Positions 42,518 to 52,211 of a DNA stretch of 64,000 nucleotides are shown here, piece after piece. The position numbers and the translations under genes were made by a program. Within the stretch, counting starts at the first letter, position 1, and every line of letters starts with the position of its first letter. Source of the stretch: Paraburkholderia sp. LEh10. Lineage in GTDB: Bacteria; Pseudomonadota; Gammaproteobacteria; Burkholderiales; Burkholderiaceae. The stretch is taken from assembly GCF_017814945.1 (NCBI RefSeq), contig NZ_JAGIPX010000011.1, positions 124,001 through 188,000 of the forward strand, read 5' to 3'. The notes below the pieces were generated by a model. The model was not told the origin of the DNA, did no database searches, and saw only the letters and a list, made by a program, of their open reading frames with translations.

Positions 42518-44167
42518 TTACTCAAAAAGAATGACAGCGGTGAAATGAAGGTTGTGCTGACCATCCTCAAAGTAGAGGTTGGGGACGTATCGGATCTTCT
42601 TCTCTTGGTTGTTGAATACCTCGTTGTAATCCGGGTTGTTGCCCAAGGCGTTGGACTGAAGCTTGGCGAAGTAAGTCTTCGTATCGTCTAGCGAATACGA
42701 GACCTCCCCTTGGTCGTTCCGGTAGAAACAGCAAAACGCTCGACCGGTCGCTACTGGCTTTAGCGCAAGAAGGTTTTCGCTTGTCAGAGTGATGAACTCC
42801 GCAGTCCCCATTACCTTATCCAAGTGCGCTTCGTTGAGGTTGGCGCCTCTGACCATTCTGTTCCGTGTCGAGCGCAGACAGGCAAGAAAGTCGTCCTTTT
42901 TCAGGCCAAACTCGATAAACGCGAAGTAAGTGAGCAGCAGCGTTAACTTCTCAATGCGGGTGGATAGGAGAGGATGCTCATCAGGCGGTATGGTGATGAT
43001 GTCGCCGTGCGCTATCTCATCGCGAATTTTCCTCAGTCTTACAAAGGCATCTGAAGACAGATTGATGATTTTGACTATGTCGAGGTCGGTCTGAGAGATG
43101 ACAATCTCAGTTTTTTCCTGAAGAGTGTATTCACGAGTCTGGAACACTGAGTCGGCTAAATCTTTCACCCCCTGAACCTGCTCGTTGGTCAGGGTAAGTT
43201 TGTTCTTGTCTAGCTTTTCGTGAAAGCGCTTGACTGCCTTCGTGGGTATCGCGATGGTTTTCTTGCCAAGGCTTTGTGTTTGAGACGAGACGTAAGCTTC
43301 CCAGAGGGTGACATAGCCCAGGACCTTGTATTCCCAGAAGTCGTTGTATCGCTTCATCCCAGATAGTCGCAACCAAAGCGGATCGCGCAACTCTGAGGGA
43401 AAGAAGTTCTGGACTATCGTCTGCCAGTTGGCTTCAATGATGGGCTTTTTGAGGAAGTAGTCATGGCTCTCCTTCTTGCGTGTGCCAGTGTCCGCTTCAG
43501 GCTCATAATACGGAAAGAAGACGTAGCCTGAACTGCCGTTATCAGACTTTACTCCAACGCTCGAAATTGATGCAGGCGTGCCCAAAAGGATGCTCAGCAA
43601 AGCCAGCAAGTCGGTCGTGTATCGACGCACATTACTTATGCTCAAGGCGGTGGTGCTCTCAATGCTGAAGAGGACCGAATCCTTGATTAAATGACCGTCG
43701 TCTGTCTGGTCGATGCTGGTGTGCGGGTAAGCTTTGACTGTTAGGTTCTTGTCATCAAGCGTCAGACTCGCACTTATATCGTGAGGTGTATTTACCCATT
43801 CGATTTTTTCTCCTGGCTTGCCCTGCATGCGCTGGTATTCAAAAAACCAGGGGGATATGTCAAGAACCTTGACTTCTGCCAGAACGAAAGCATCGATTGT
43901 CTCCGTGCTAACGATGTATTGGCACGAGAGAAATAGCTGTTCAAACTGGCAGTCAAAGAGGGTGAAGTGCTGACCGTCCTCGGTGACTGCATGAACCTCA
44001 TCAAGTGTTTGGTGTTCGCTGAGCTTGAGGGTGCTCAGTCTGAATTGCAGGGTTGTGCCTTTGCCCGGTCCGAAAGTAAGCCGACCATCTCCCAATTGCC
44101 CAAGTGTCGCGTGAGTTGCCGTTACGCTGTAGCTGTAGTCTTGGGTGAAGATGATTTCGGAGTTCAT
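42518..44167 (-). CDS. ApeA-like HEPN protein, candidate phage-defence factor
   Basis: A 549-residue protein. The N-terminal 230 residues are beta-rich (YSYSVTATHATLGQLGDGRLTFG ... FEYQRMQGKPGEKIEWV), as in the ApeA N-terminal domain. The helical C-terminal part contains RLRKIRDEIAHGD, where Arg382 and His387 form the R-x4-H motif of HEPN ribonucleases. ApeA-type proteins have been reported to protect bacteria from phages, probably by cutting RNA. The gene looks less G+C-rich than its surroundings and stands alone between remnants and a lipoprotein gene, consistent with transfer. The ATG at 44167 starts the recognised domain; the longer frame adds a Thr/Ser-rich leader. Family assignment is by pattern only. 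Confidence 0.7.
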   Translation of the reverse strand: MNSEIIFTQDYSYSVTATHATLGQLGDGRLTFGPGKGTTLQFRLSTLKLSEHQTLDEVHAVTEDGQHFTLFDCQFEQLFLSCQYIVSTETIDAFVLAEVKVLDISPWFFEYQRMQGKPGEKIEWVNTPHDISASLTLDDKNLTVKAYPHTSIDQTDDGHLIKDSVLFSIESTTALSISNVRRYTTDLLALLSILLGTPASISSVGVKSDNGSSGYVFFPYYEPEADTGTRKKESHDYFLKKPIIEANWQTIVQNFFPSELRDPLWLRLSGMKRYNDFWEYKVLGYVTLWEAYVSSQTQSLGKKTIAIPTKAVKRFHEKLDKNKLTLTNEQVQGVKDLADSVFQTREYTLQEKTEIVISQTDLDIVKIINLSSDAFVRLRKIRDEIAHGDIITIPPDEHPLLSTRIEKLTLLLTYFAFIEFGLKKDDFLACLRSTRNRMVRGANLNEAHLDKVMGTAEFITLTSENLLALKPVATGRAFCCFYRNDQGEVSYSLDDTKTYFAKLQSNALGNNPDYNEVFNNQEKKIRYVPNLYFEDGQHNLHFTAVILFE

Positions 44168-44593
44168 GGTTTTCAGTGTCTTATTATTCGTCGATGTCGT
44201 GGCTGTCAGCGTTGTAGCGCTAGCGCTCCACTCCATGTCGTGTGCGAAGAGTTAGGTCGTCGTGTCAGCCGATTCCGGAAGATACTCGAACCGTGAACGA
44301 GACTGAGGGCATGTCGTGATGATTGGTTAAGGTTGGGCCGACCCTGTTTGCGCAATTTCTCAGATTTTCGGCGATTCAGACACCCATGTCGAGCGACCGG
44401 CGTTGGCCGGTTGCCGAAGATCGCCTTCGAGTGCCGCGCATCCCCGGCGCCCTCGGCCCGACCCTCCGGACCCGACGCGGAGCGGACTTTCGATCAGCTC
44501 CAAAGCAGACATTTCACGAGACAAACGAACACAACAAATTCTCGACGTTTCCATCTGACAATCAGCTGGAGTAGTAGCCGCAAATTGCGCCGG
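44168..44593. other. Gene-free stretch upstream of the HEPN gene
   Basis: The 426 bases between the HEPN gene and the lipoprotein gene show no reading frame with protein-like composition and no strong repeat. The HEPN promoter must lie here. Confidence 0.45.
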
Positions 44594-45220
44594 TCATTTC
44601 GATATGCGTTTAAATCTATAGATCGAGTAATGCTTTGCCGTTCCCGTCGGGATTGCACCAAACAGCATATTCATGTGAACTTGCATGTGGTCCTCAACCA
44701 TCAGATCGCCCTGCTCGTCGAGGTAAAGCGCAGCCGATGAGTCTGTACTGTTCGGGCCGAACTCCGAGCGACCCGTTCCACTGGCGCCACCCCATACAAT
44801 CTTTCCGTTTGGACCCGTGCACACGAATCGATTTTTGTCCTCCATCGAAGAGATGTACTCGACAGACTGTCCGATAGCAAAGGCAAGCGTCACAGTCGCC
44901 CTCCGGTCGTTCCAGGTGATTGCTCCGGACTGAGGGTATCTTCCCGTTTCCGCTGCCTGGAGTTCACCAGCCTCAAGGGCATCCCTGGAAGGAAAGGCAT
45001 AGTCGATACGCAAGCTCTGCTGCGCCTGCCTGGCAACAGGATCGCCGTCCACCAGCAACCCACGTCCCTCATATTTTCCGCTGAGATCTGGACATAAACT
45101 TGATGCGTATGACGCAGGTTCGATGTTCTTGCCACCTGCGCCCGGATAGCTCGGTGGTGAATGCAGGCATCCGGAGCAAGCGATCGATACCGTTGTGACA
45201 AATAGGGTCCGCAGCCTCAA
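44594..45220 (-). CDS. Unknown lipoprotein-like exported protein
   Basis: A 208-residue protein beginning MRLRTLFVTTVSIACSGCLHSPP, a short signal with Cys residues that could be lipidated, though the lipobox is not canonical. The rest is a small soluble domain (CPDLSGKYEGRGLLVDGD at its start, AALYLDEQGDLMVEDHM near the end). TTG is the start, with AAGGA six bases upstream. No family is recognised. The insertion sequence begins about 140 bases upstream of it. Confidence 0.7.
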   Translation of the reverse strand: MRLRTLFVTTVSIACSGCLHSPPSYPGAGGKNIEPASYASSLCPDLSGKYEGRGLLVDGDPVARQAQQSLRIDYAFPSRDALEAGELQAAETGRYPQSGAITWNDRRATVTLAFAIGQSVEYISSMEDKNRFVCTGPNGKIVWGGASGTGRSEFGPNSTDSSAALYLDEQGDLMVEDHMQVHMNMLFGAIPTGTAKHYSIYRFKRISK

Positions 45221-45485
45221 TTTTGGTCCTTTTTATGGCGCTCGACAAACCGGGAACCCTCGATAGTGCTCTTCCAGGTGTGCCTGTCGTAAATGTCAAT
45301 GATAGGGATTGTCAACGGTTCAGAGGCCCACGTCGAGTGGCCGCTCCTGGCCGAGATGGAATGGACACCGTCCTCCCTTCGGGGACGCAGGGTCCAGCAG
45401 GAACGCGGAGGCCCTCCAGAACCGAACGGCATCAATGTGCCAGAGTGGAGTTTCGACACGTCCACTTGAGGAACGGAGGGCCCAA

Positions 45486-46553
45486 ATGAATGCTACGACA
45501 TACGGACTGGATGTTGCAAAGCAGATTTTCCAGATGTACTGGGTCGACGCGCAAACGGGCGAGATAGCCAATCGACGCTTCCGACGCGACGAACTGATCG
45601 CGTTTCTTGCGCAGCGGCCTGCGGGCCGGGTGGCCCTTGAAGCATGCGGCAGCGCGCACTGGTGGGCTCGCAAGATCAAGGCACTCGGCCACGAGGTGGT
45701 GCTATTACATGCAAAGTTCATCCGGCCGTTTGTCCAGACGAACAAGACCGACGCAGCGGATGCGCGGGCAATCTGGACGGCGGTACAGCAGCCGGGGATG
45801 CGAACCGTAGCGGCAAAGACAGAAGATCAGCAGGCGATACTCGCTCTTCACCGGATGCGCTCGTTGCTGATCAAGTTTCGCACCATGCAGGTGAACCAGT
45901 TACGAGGTCTCCTCTACGAGTTCGGTGTGTCATTCCGGGCAGGACGCGCTGCCGGTCTTGCTGAGATGCGGGACCGCATGGCAGAGCTCGAGGATGCACT
46001 GCCGGCGACAATGTTCAGTAGTCTGCACGACCAGTTGAGACGCATCGACGGGATCGAGCAGGATATCGACCAGCTTGAGAAGCAGATAAGTGGCTGGCAC
46101 AAGCAGGAAGCTGCATGCCGGGCAATCGCGGCAGTACCAGGCATCGGCAGGCTTACCGCGACGGCGTTGGTCGCTACGATTGGGGATGCAAAAACGTTCA
46201 GGTCTGGCCGCGAGTTTGCCTCGTTCCTCGGGCTGGTACCCCGGCAAAACGGCACCGGCGGCAAGATCCGGTTGGGATCGATCTCCCGCCGAGGTGATCC
46301 GTATCTGCGCACGCTGTTGATCCATGGCGCGCGCTCGGCGATGTGCCACGCGAAGGTGCCAACTCCATGGCAGAAGGCGATCCAGGAGCGACGACCGGCG
46401 AATGTCGCGGCCGTGGCCCTCGCCAACAAGATGGCACGAACCGCATGGGCTATCTTGGCCCACGGCAGCACGTACGAGAAGAATCACGTCAGCGTGAGAC
46501 CTGCTTTGCAGATGAGCAACGAAAGACGAACTGGAGTACCGGTAGGTTGCTGA
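45486..46553 (+). CDS. IS110-family transposase, IS1111 group
   Basis: A 355-residue transposase. The N-terminal RuvC-like domain has the DEDD residues Asp9 (YGLDVAK), Glu52 (VALEACG), Asp89 and Asp92 (NKTDAADARA). The C-terminal Transposase_20 domain has AIAAVPGIGRLTATALVATIG and the conserved SISRRGDPYLRTLLIHGAR, where a Ser is the strand-transfer residue in this family. All key residues are present and the frame is intact, so it may be active. A longer upstream frame exists, but the ATG at 45486 gives the family's usual start. Confidence 0.93.
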   Translation: MNATTYGLDVAKQIFQMYWVDAQTGEIANRRFRRDELIAFLAQRPAGRVALEACGSAHWWARKIKALGHEVVLLHAKFIRPFVQTNKTDAADARAIWTAVQQPGMRTVAAKTEDQQAILALHRMRSLLIKFRTMQVNQLRGLLYEFGVSFRAGRAAGLAEMRDRMAELEDALPATMFSSLHDQLRRIDGIEQDIDQLEKQISGWHKQEAACRAIAAVPGIGRLTATALVATIGDAKTFRSGREFASFLGLVPRQNGTGGKIRLGSISRRGDPYLRTLLIHGARSAMCHAKVPTPWQKAIQERRPANVAAVALANKMARTAWAILAHGSTYEKNHVSVRPALQMSNERRTGVPVGC

Positions 46554-46761
46554 GGTTGATCAACATGTGATGGCGAAACAGGTCGGACCGCAGGAACATA
46601 AACCTGAACACAGCCTTGCGCTTAAAAGTGCGTGGCCGAGATGAGGATGTTCCCGGCGAATTCCATCAGGGCCCGCGGGCTTCGGCTTGCACTACAGGCC
46701 GGATATAAGACCGCAGCCGATACCTCGTTTGAACATCACATGAAGATCAAGCTGGCAAACC
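46554..46761 (+). ncRNA. Candidate bridge RNA region of the IS1111-type element
   Basis: IS110-family recombinases use a structured non-coding RNA encoded in a non-coding end of the element; in the IS1111 group it lies in the right end. These 208 bases after the stop and before the right inverted repeat are the only long non-coding part on that side. I have not folded the sequence, so limits and loops are unknown. Confidence 0.4.
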
Positions 46762-46777
46762 GGACGGTGTCCATATA

Positions 46778-46915
46778 AGGCCGTGTGAAAACGCAAAAGC
46801 ACTCGGTTTTCGGGTGTCGCTTTGCCCTTCCCGAGTCGCTACCAAGCCGATACGCGTCGATCTGAAGGGTCGACTTTTGAGAAGGCTTCGTCAGCAGCGC
46901 GTTTTCACACGGCCT
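46778..46915. mobile_element. 138-bp MITE-like element with 17-bp terminal inverted repeats
   Basis: AGGCCGTGTGAAAACGC at 46778-46794 is repeated in perfect inverted form at 46899-46915. The interior has no start-to-stop gene. Such ends (GTGTGAAAAC...) resemble those of IS5/IS1182-type elements, so it may be a non-autonomous derivative moved by a transposase elsewhere. No target duplication is visible. Its left end is three bases from the inverted repeat of the IS1111-type element. Confidence 0.65.
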
Positions 46916-46928
46916 CGGCCGAACTGGG

Positions 46929-47279
46929 TCAAAGCTCGCCCCGCTGGCGGGCCGCCTCCAGAAGCGCGTCAACGTCCACGATGGCATCTTCAGCCTTGAT
47001 CTGTTCCCAAGAGGGAATCGGGCAGCCGGGCTCTTGTGCCAAGATGAACAGTCGACCGCCTTCACACAAGCAGTCGACGTAGAAGCCTTCGGCGGCGCAG
47101 GCGGCAATCTCGGCCTCAACCTCTCTGGCGTCAACGTCCTTGGCGTTCGGCTTGTCGACGCCCGCGTAGTGCACAAGCCGGCACGACGATGTGGAAGGGA
47201 CCGAAGACCTAAACGTCGCAATCGCTTGCTGGTAATTTCCATCCGGTTCGATGTGCTCAAGGTCGTTTGGCATTGGCAT
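46929..47279 (-). CDS. Small unknown protein
   Basis: A 116-residue frame (start MPMPNDLEHIEPDG) with good composition, especially REVEAEIAACAAEGFYVDCLCEGGRLFILAQEPGCPIPSWEQIKAED and the final DALLEAARQRGEL. No family is recognised and no strong ribosome binding site is seen. The opposite strand is also open here but reads less like protein. The MITE-like element begins 14 bases after its stop. Confidence 0.5.
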   Translation of the reverse strand: MPMPNDLEHIEPDGNYQQAIATFRSSVPSTSSCRLVHYAGVDKPNAKDVDAREVEAEIAACAAEGFYVDCLCEGGRLFILAQEPGCPIPSWEQIKAEDAIVDVDALLEAARQRGEL

Positions 47280-48299
47280 CCGGCAAAGGTTGATGAATGT
47301 CTGGTCGTGGCCGACCGCTGCCCCATGCACCGAGCATCGATCGCCTACGCTGCGCGCCCATTGAGAGTCACCAGCCGCGGGCTCGAAGCAATCACTACAC
47401 TTCTCAAAACTGGACACTTGACTGTTGGTGCTATCGACCAATTTTTGCGTGACCTGCAATCCCGGCAAAGGGCCATCGAGATCGAAAGCAGCCGCAAAGT
47501 CATCGAGGATCGTGCGTGATGCCCAGTGACTCCACCCGACTTGTCACTCATGCGCCCTGCATGATCTATCGGATTTTTGCACAGCAACATTTCGTCACAC
47601 AAAAAGAGTATATTTATTCCAGATGCCCCGGGGGTGTAACACGGGTATCGAGCTGTCGCTCAATCGACCAGATGCGACTCGCCGTGGGGCCACGGCCGAA
47701 AAGAGAACAAAAAATATGCGGGAACAGAAATGAATACTTTCGAACAACTTACCGCAGTAAGCGCTGACTCCGACCGGCGGCGCGGCAGACCGCATTATCG
47801 AGCGTCAAGAAATCGACGGCCGCGCGCTAGCGAGCTCATGGATGACTCTTCGAGTCACTCGCAATTTACCGTCGCAATTGCCGGCAATACGCGCAAGGTG
47901 AAGTCCCATGTCGTCGCCACACCGACTGACGGACTGCAAATGTGGCGCCCGGAGAAGACGCCTGCGGCGACAAGACGGTCGAGCTTATACGACGGAAACC
48001 TGTCAGCCGCATTGTCCAATCGCTCACGCTTTGAGTTGACCGGACATGCAGTCGCTTGCTGCGACGGCGACAGGCAATTTTCTTCCTAAGTATCGCTGCA
48101 GTCACCTTGCTTGAGCTTTTGGCGAGAGCCATAAATTCGAATGCAATGCCCGCACGGTGGGCGGAACAACATCGTGCTTACTGACCGCGAGGTTGCGGAG
48201 CATGCGTCATGTACCAACCCATCGGCCATCCGCCGGCACCTTCGTATTGCTATCGCTGACCCGTTCTTTCCTGGTTTTTAACATCCGACAAAGCGAGCT
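47280..48299. other. 1.0-kb stretch before the chemoreceptor gene
   Basis: Apart from one doubtful 119-codon frame at 47730-48089 I see no gene. The first half has open frames on both strands with low coding quality, and no palindromes or repeats stand out. Confidence 0.45.
47730..48089 (+). CDS. Possible small unknown protein
   Basis: A 119-codon frame starting MNTFEQLTAVSADSDRRRGR. It contains a basic RRRGRPHYR segment that resembles an AT-hook, and a Ser/Thr-rich middle. The ribosome binding site is weak (GGAACAG) and there is no recognised domain, so it may not be a gene. Confidence 0.3.
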   Translation: MNTFEQLTAVSADSDRRRGRPHYRASRNRRPRASELMDDSSSHSQFTVAIAGNTRKVKSHVVATPTDGLQMWRPEKTPAATRRSSLYDGNLSAALSNRSRFELTGHAVACCDGDRQFSS

Positions 48300-50024
48300 A
48301 TGAATTTCAGCAACATGAAACTCGGCGTCAAACTTATCGGCGCCTTCGTGCTTATTTCCATAATCAGCGCCATCGTGAGTGGGATGGGCGTGCGCAATAT
48401 GGCGCTGATAAGTGAAAACGCAGACAGGACCTACAGACAGGACCTCATCGGGCTTAACCAGATCCAGCAGGCGAACGGTGACGTGCTCAGAGTCGGCACG
48501 TATTTGCGTAACGCAATCCTGGCGTCAACGGCCGAGGCACGGAATGCCGAAATCGAAAAGGCCGAGAAAGGCCTAGCCTCAGCACGCGAGCACCTGACGC
48601 AGGCTGAACCGCTTGTGTACAGCGAAAAAGGCAAGGCGATTTTTTCGGACCTCGACAAGAGCTGGCAAGATTTCGTCCAGGCATTCAACGAGATGAAAGC
48701 GCAGATCAAGGCTGCGGGACCGCAAGAAAAAGATAGCCTGACTCATTACCTGTTAAATGATTACCACGACAAGGGATACAAGACCCTGGTCCTGATGAGT
48801 GACCTCGTCAAGGTTAAACAGGCGGACGCACAGATGACCGCCGACGACAATGACCAGGTGTATGACCAGGGTCGTGATGTGATGCTTATTCTTGTAGCGG
48901 TTTCTGTCGTTACCGGCGTTGGCATCGGTATCTGGCTAACGCGTGCTGTCACGCGTCAACTGGGAACTGAGCCAGGAACGGCTGCAGCATTGGCGCAAAG
49001 CGTAGCCGCAGGTGACCTTACCGTGCAGATCGACCTCCGATCAGGCGATACGTCCAGCCTCATGGCATCGATGAAGGCTATGAGAGACTCCCTGACGCGT
49101 GTCGTTTCGGATGTGCGCGAAAACGCTGAAGGTGTAGCGACAGCGAGCGGGGAAATCGCGCAAGGCAATCTGGATCTGTCGAGCCGTACAGAGGAGCAGG
49201 CTGCGTCACTGGAAGAGACGGCATCCAGCATGGAAGAACTCACGGCTACAGTGCGCCACAACACGGACAACGCAAAGCAGGCTGCCACCCTCGCGGGCAC
49301 GGCATCGAACGTCGCGCAACGCGGCGGCGAGATTGTGGGTCGCGTGGTCGAAACGATGCGTGATATTTCCGATAGCTCGGCCAAAATGTCCGAAATTATC
49401 GGCGTGATCGAGGGTATCGCCTTCCAGACCAACATCCTCGCACTGAACGCAGCAGTTGAAGCTGCTCGCGCAGGCGAACAGGGGCGCGGATTCGCCGTTG
49501 TAGCCGGCGAGGTCCGCACGCTTGCACAGCGCAGCGCCACGGCAGCCAAGGAAATCAAGGAGCTGATTTCCGACTCCGTTAGCCGGGTGGACGCGGGCTC
49601 GACTCTCGTTGAGGAGGCGGGGAGCGCGATCAACGAGGTCGTGACGTCTGTCAAGCGTGTGACGGACATCGTGGGTGAAATTTCCTCAGCTTCACACGAG
49701 CAAAGCACTGGCATCGAACAGGTGAACCAGGCGGTCAGTCAGATGGATCAGGTGACACAGCAAAACGCTGCGCTGGTGGAAGAAGCATCGGCCGCAGCGC
49801 AATCAATGGCGGAACAGGCCCAGCGCCTGCGCACATCGGTGGCATTCTTCAAGGTCGAAGAAGGCGTACGGACTACACCGCGCCCGGCGACTCTTCCAAA
49901 AGAGCAGCCGAAGGCGGCAACCCGCAGCGCTGGTGCACGCTCCGCCGTCACATCGAGTCGTGCCGGTGCGCGGAGCGCAGCTGCCGTTACTGACGATGAC
50001 GCTGCGCAATGGCAGACATTCTGA
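48300..50024 (+). CDS. Methyl-accepting chemotaxis protein
   Basis: A 574-residue chemoreceptor. A membrane helix at about 12-32 leads into a periplasmic four-helix-bundle ligand domain (to about residue 190), and a second membrane helix ([21 protein letters not shown]) follows. A HAMP linker and a long cytoplasmic signalling coiled coil with the hairpin tip [36 protein letters not shown] complete the domains. Methylation helices contain [20 protein letters not shown]. The protein ends WQTF, a WxxF-type tether for CheR/CheB. It sits alone, as most MCP genes do in this group, and the ligand is unknown. Confidence 0.95.
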   Translation: MNFSNMKLGVKLIGAFVLISIISAIVSGMGVRNMALISENADRTYRQDLIGLNQIQQANGDVLRVGTYLRNAILASTAEARNAEIEKAEKGLASAREHLTQAEPLVYSEKGKAIFSDLDKSWQDFVQAFNEMKAQIKAAGPQEKDSLTHYLLNDYHDKGYKTLVLMSDLVKVKQADAQMTADDNDQVYDQGRDVMLILVAVSVVTGVGIGIWLTRAVTRQLGTEPGTAAALAQSVAAGDLTVQIDLRSGDTSSLMASMKAMRDSLTRVVSDVRENAEGVATASGEIAQGNLDLSSRTEEQAASLEETASSMEELTATVRHNTDNAKQAATLAGTASNVAQRGGEIVGRVVETMRDISDSSAKMSEIIGVIEGIAFQTNILALNAAVEAARAGEQGRGFAVVAGEVRTLAQRSATAAKEIKELISDSVSRVDAGSTLVEEAGSAINEVVTSVKRVTDIVGEISSASHEQSTGIEQVNQAVSQMDQVTQQNAALVEEASAAAQSMAEQAQRLRTSVAFFKVEEGVRTTPRPATLPKEQPKAATRSAGARSAVTSSRAGARSAAAVTDDDAAQWQTF

Positions 50025-50471
50025 TGAAGCGGACGCGGTACGGCCGGTGCGCACACAGTTTGCTACGACGAAGCTGCGATGTCCCCGAAATAACTGACTC
50101 ATCCATGTTTGATTGCAGCGCAAGACAAGAACGATCAGTAGCCGACCGGGGTGTCCCAACTTCACCCTGGTCGGCATAGCTGATGAGCCAGAATCCGCCG
50201 TCGTGAGCACACGTCAGTTGCGTGCCTTCGATAGCAGAGCCGGCAAACGGTAGTCATGGACGGAGACCCGCGGTCCGCTTCAATAGCGGGCCGTGGATGC
50301 TGCACGAGTCGCGATCACAGCGAAGTGCAGCGCGTTAAGGGCCGTCTCGCCAGTTCCTGAACCAGGCAAACCAGGTTTGTAGCCCGGACCGTTGAGAGGT
50401 GCCGGATAACGAACGGTTCAGGAACGGTGAGGTTCGATTAACGGTTTTCGTTCATGGTCAGAAAAACTATG
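50025..50471. other. Gene-free stretch between chemoreceptor and ThDP enzyme genes
   Basis: The 447 bases contain no convincing gene. Three copies of AACGGT within 60 bases just upstream of the ThDP enzyme gene could be part of its control region, though this may be chance. Confidence 0.4.
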
Positions 50472-52211
50472 TCACACGCTCCTGTTAACGTCTCGAACGC
50501 AGTCGTGAAGTCGTTGGAATCGGCGAAGATAGAACACGTGTTTCTCGTTCCGGGGAAGCTTGTCTACCCTCTGCTCGACGCTATTGATGAATCACCTTCT
50601 ATACGCGCGATCGTTGCCGCCCACGAGACCGGCAGCGCATTCATGGCGGACGGTTATGCGCGGGCCAGCAGGAAGTTCGGCGTCTGTCTGGCCATTTCCG
50701 GTCCCGGCACGATGAACTTCGTGCCGGGCATGGCAGCCGCGCAAGCAGATGGGATCCCCGTGCTTTATGTTGTCGGAGGCGTCTCGTCACGAGCGGAGGG
50801 TAAAGGCGCATTTCAGGACGCCACTCCCGGTGGTATCTTCGAAAGCACTGTGGTCACAGGCTTGGTCGATGATGTCATCGAACTCAAAAACAAGGACAAC
50901 CTCCTGGCTGAAATGCGTCGCGCAACAACTGGATTGAACTGGATGCGCCGGGCCCGCTCCTTCCTCAGCATTCCCGTCGATATTCAGCAGGAGGCTCTGC
51001 CTGGGCACGAGATTGTCCGCAAACCCTACGAGCACGCTGAGTTTAACTCCCGGGAAGTTCCTGCAGACCGTGTTGCACTCGATGCGTTGTGCGAGCGGTA
51101 TCTGCTTAAACCCATTAGAGTCGCTTTTCTGATTGGGAGTCGGGGGAACGACCGGGAAACCGCAAGTGCCATTCTGGCGGTCGCCGAACAGTTCCGGATC
51201 CCCGTCGCCACAACCCTTTCGGGGAAAGGCGCCTTTCCCGAGAAGCATCCGCTCTCGCTCGGCGTCTACGGATTCGCGAGCCACTCGCGCGCTGCGCGAG
51301 CAATCAACTCCGACGAGCTTGACGCACTCATCGTCTTCGGCTGCGACCTCAACCAGCGCGACAGCATGAACTGGAGCAAACGGCTGACAACAGGCAAGGA
51401 GATCGTCGTCATTGACGACAGTTTCGAACCGCCAGTAACCGGGCACATCGAGCTGGCAAGCATTTTCTCTGGGATTCGCGCCTCTTTTCGGTGGCTGGCC
51501 AGCAAGCAGCCCGAGCCGACGAGTGCTTTCCTTATGGCCCTGCACGAAAGAAGGGCGTGGCTGGAGGACATCACGAAAACCCCACTGTACGACCACCAGT
51601 TCGAACAGTTCCCTGCCCCAATCTCGGGTGAAGAGCCATTGCTTAACCCGGGCGACGCGGTGAAGCATCTATGCCGACTACTGCCGTCGGACACCAACGT
51701 TGTCGTCGACTCGGGCGCTCACCGTATATTCATGGCGCACTACTGGCTCTCGTCCGGGCTAGGGAACTACTTTTCATCGAATTCCCTTGCTCCGATGGGT
51801 TGGGCGATAGCCGCCGGGATTGGTGTCAAGCTTGCCGCCCCCGAACAAGCGTGTATCGTGGTTACCGGCGACGGATGCATGATGATGCACGGGACGGAGA
51901 TTCAGACAGCCGCGCGATACGGGATAAAGGTTATCTTTGTCGTCTTGAACAATGCCGCTCACGGCGCGATCCATATCGACGCAATCAGCAACGGCGCCAT
52001 TTCAGAGCGATTTACCAAACTCCCGACGCATGACTGGACGGCCTTCGCACGGTCACTTGGCGTGGCAGCTTGCAAGGTCGAACGCATTGATGATTTTGAG
52101 CGAGCGCTCAACGATGCATCACAACAGGACGGCCCGTTCCTGATCGAAGTCATGACGGGGGTCTTCCCTGCCCCCAATCGGTACTATGTGGAGGCGGCGG
52201 CATGCGTGTGA
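50472..52211 (+). CDS. Thiamine diphosphate-dependent enzyme (acetolactate synthase-like)
   Basis: A 579-residue three-domain ThDP enzyme. The N-terminal Pyr domain has the catalytic Glu in VAAHETGSAFMADGYAR. The middle domain includes LSGKGAFPEKHPLSLGVYG. The C-terminal PP domain has GDGCMMMHGTEIQTA followed by VVLNN, the GDG-NN motif that binds ThDP and magnesium. It resembles acetolactate synthase, benzoylformate decarboxylase and related carboligases; the exact 2-keto acid cannot be told. No regulatory subunit gene is adjacent. The ATG at 50472 is chosen for the usual opening; another ATG lies six codons earlier. Confidence 0.9.
   Translation, partial: SHAPVNVSNAVVKSLESAKIEHVFLVPGKLVYPLLDAIDESPSIRAIVAAHETGSAFMADGYARASRKFGVCLAISGPGTMNFVPGMAAAQADGIPVLYVVGGVSSRAEGKGAFQDATPGGIFESTVVTGLVDDVIELKNKDNLLAEMRRATTGLNWMRRARSFLSIPVDIQQEALPGHEIVRKPYEHAEFNSREVPADRVALDALCERYLLKPIRVAFLIGSRGNDRETASAILAVAEQFRIPVATTLSGKGAFPEKHPLSLGVYGFASHSRAARAINSDELDALIVFGCDLNQRDSMNWSKRLTTGKEIVVIDDSFEPPVTGHIELASIFSGIRASFRWLASKQPEPTSAFLMALHERRAWLEDITKTPLYDHQFEQFPAPISGEEPLLNPGDAVKHLCRLLPSDTNVVVDSGAHRIFMAHYWLSSGLGNYFSSNSLAPMGWAIAAGIGVKLAAPEQACIVVTGDGCMMMHGTEIQTAARYGIKVIFVVLNNAAHGAIHIDAISNGAISERFTKLPTHDWTAFARSLGVAACKVERIDDFERALNDASQQDGPFLIEVMTGVFPAPNRYYVEAAACV

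Larger units (their letters stand above)
45361..46774 (+). mobile_element. IS110-family (IS1111-type) insertion sequence
   Basis: ATGGACACCGTCC at 45361-45373 and its exact reverse complement at 46762-46774 are 13-bp subterminal inverted repeats around one transposase gene. The span is about 1.41 kb, normal for the IS1111 group, whose true ends lie a few bases outside such repeats. The 112-base left and 208-base right non-coding flanks fit an element with a long right end. The right repeat stops three bases before a separate MITE-like element. Confidence 0.82.

Noticed and set aside
45375..45390. GGGGAC-like sequence in the left end of the insertion sequence
   Set aside because: It has no matching half at 5-7 bases and belongs to the mobile element, so it is not counted as an operator.
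47034..47519. Plus-strand frame opposite the small gene at 46929-47279
   Set aside because: Its 3' part reads partly like protein, but the minus-strand frame has better composition and the plus frame has no ribosome binding site; left unannotated.
50076..50092. GTCCCC followed by GAAAT after the chemoreceptor gene
   Set aside because: Single half-site with no partner and no gene start at the expected distance.
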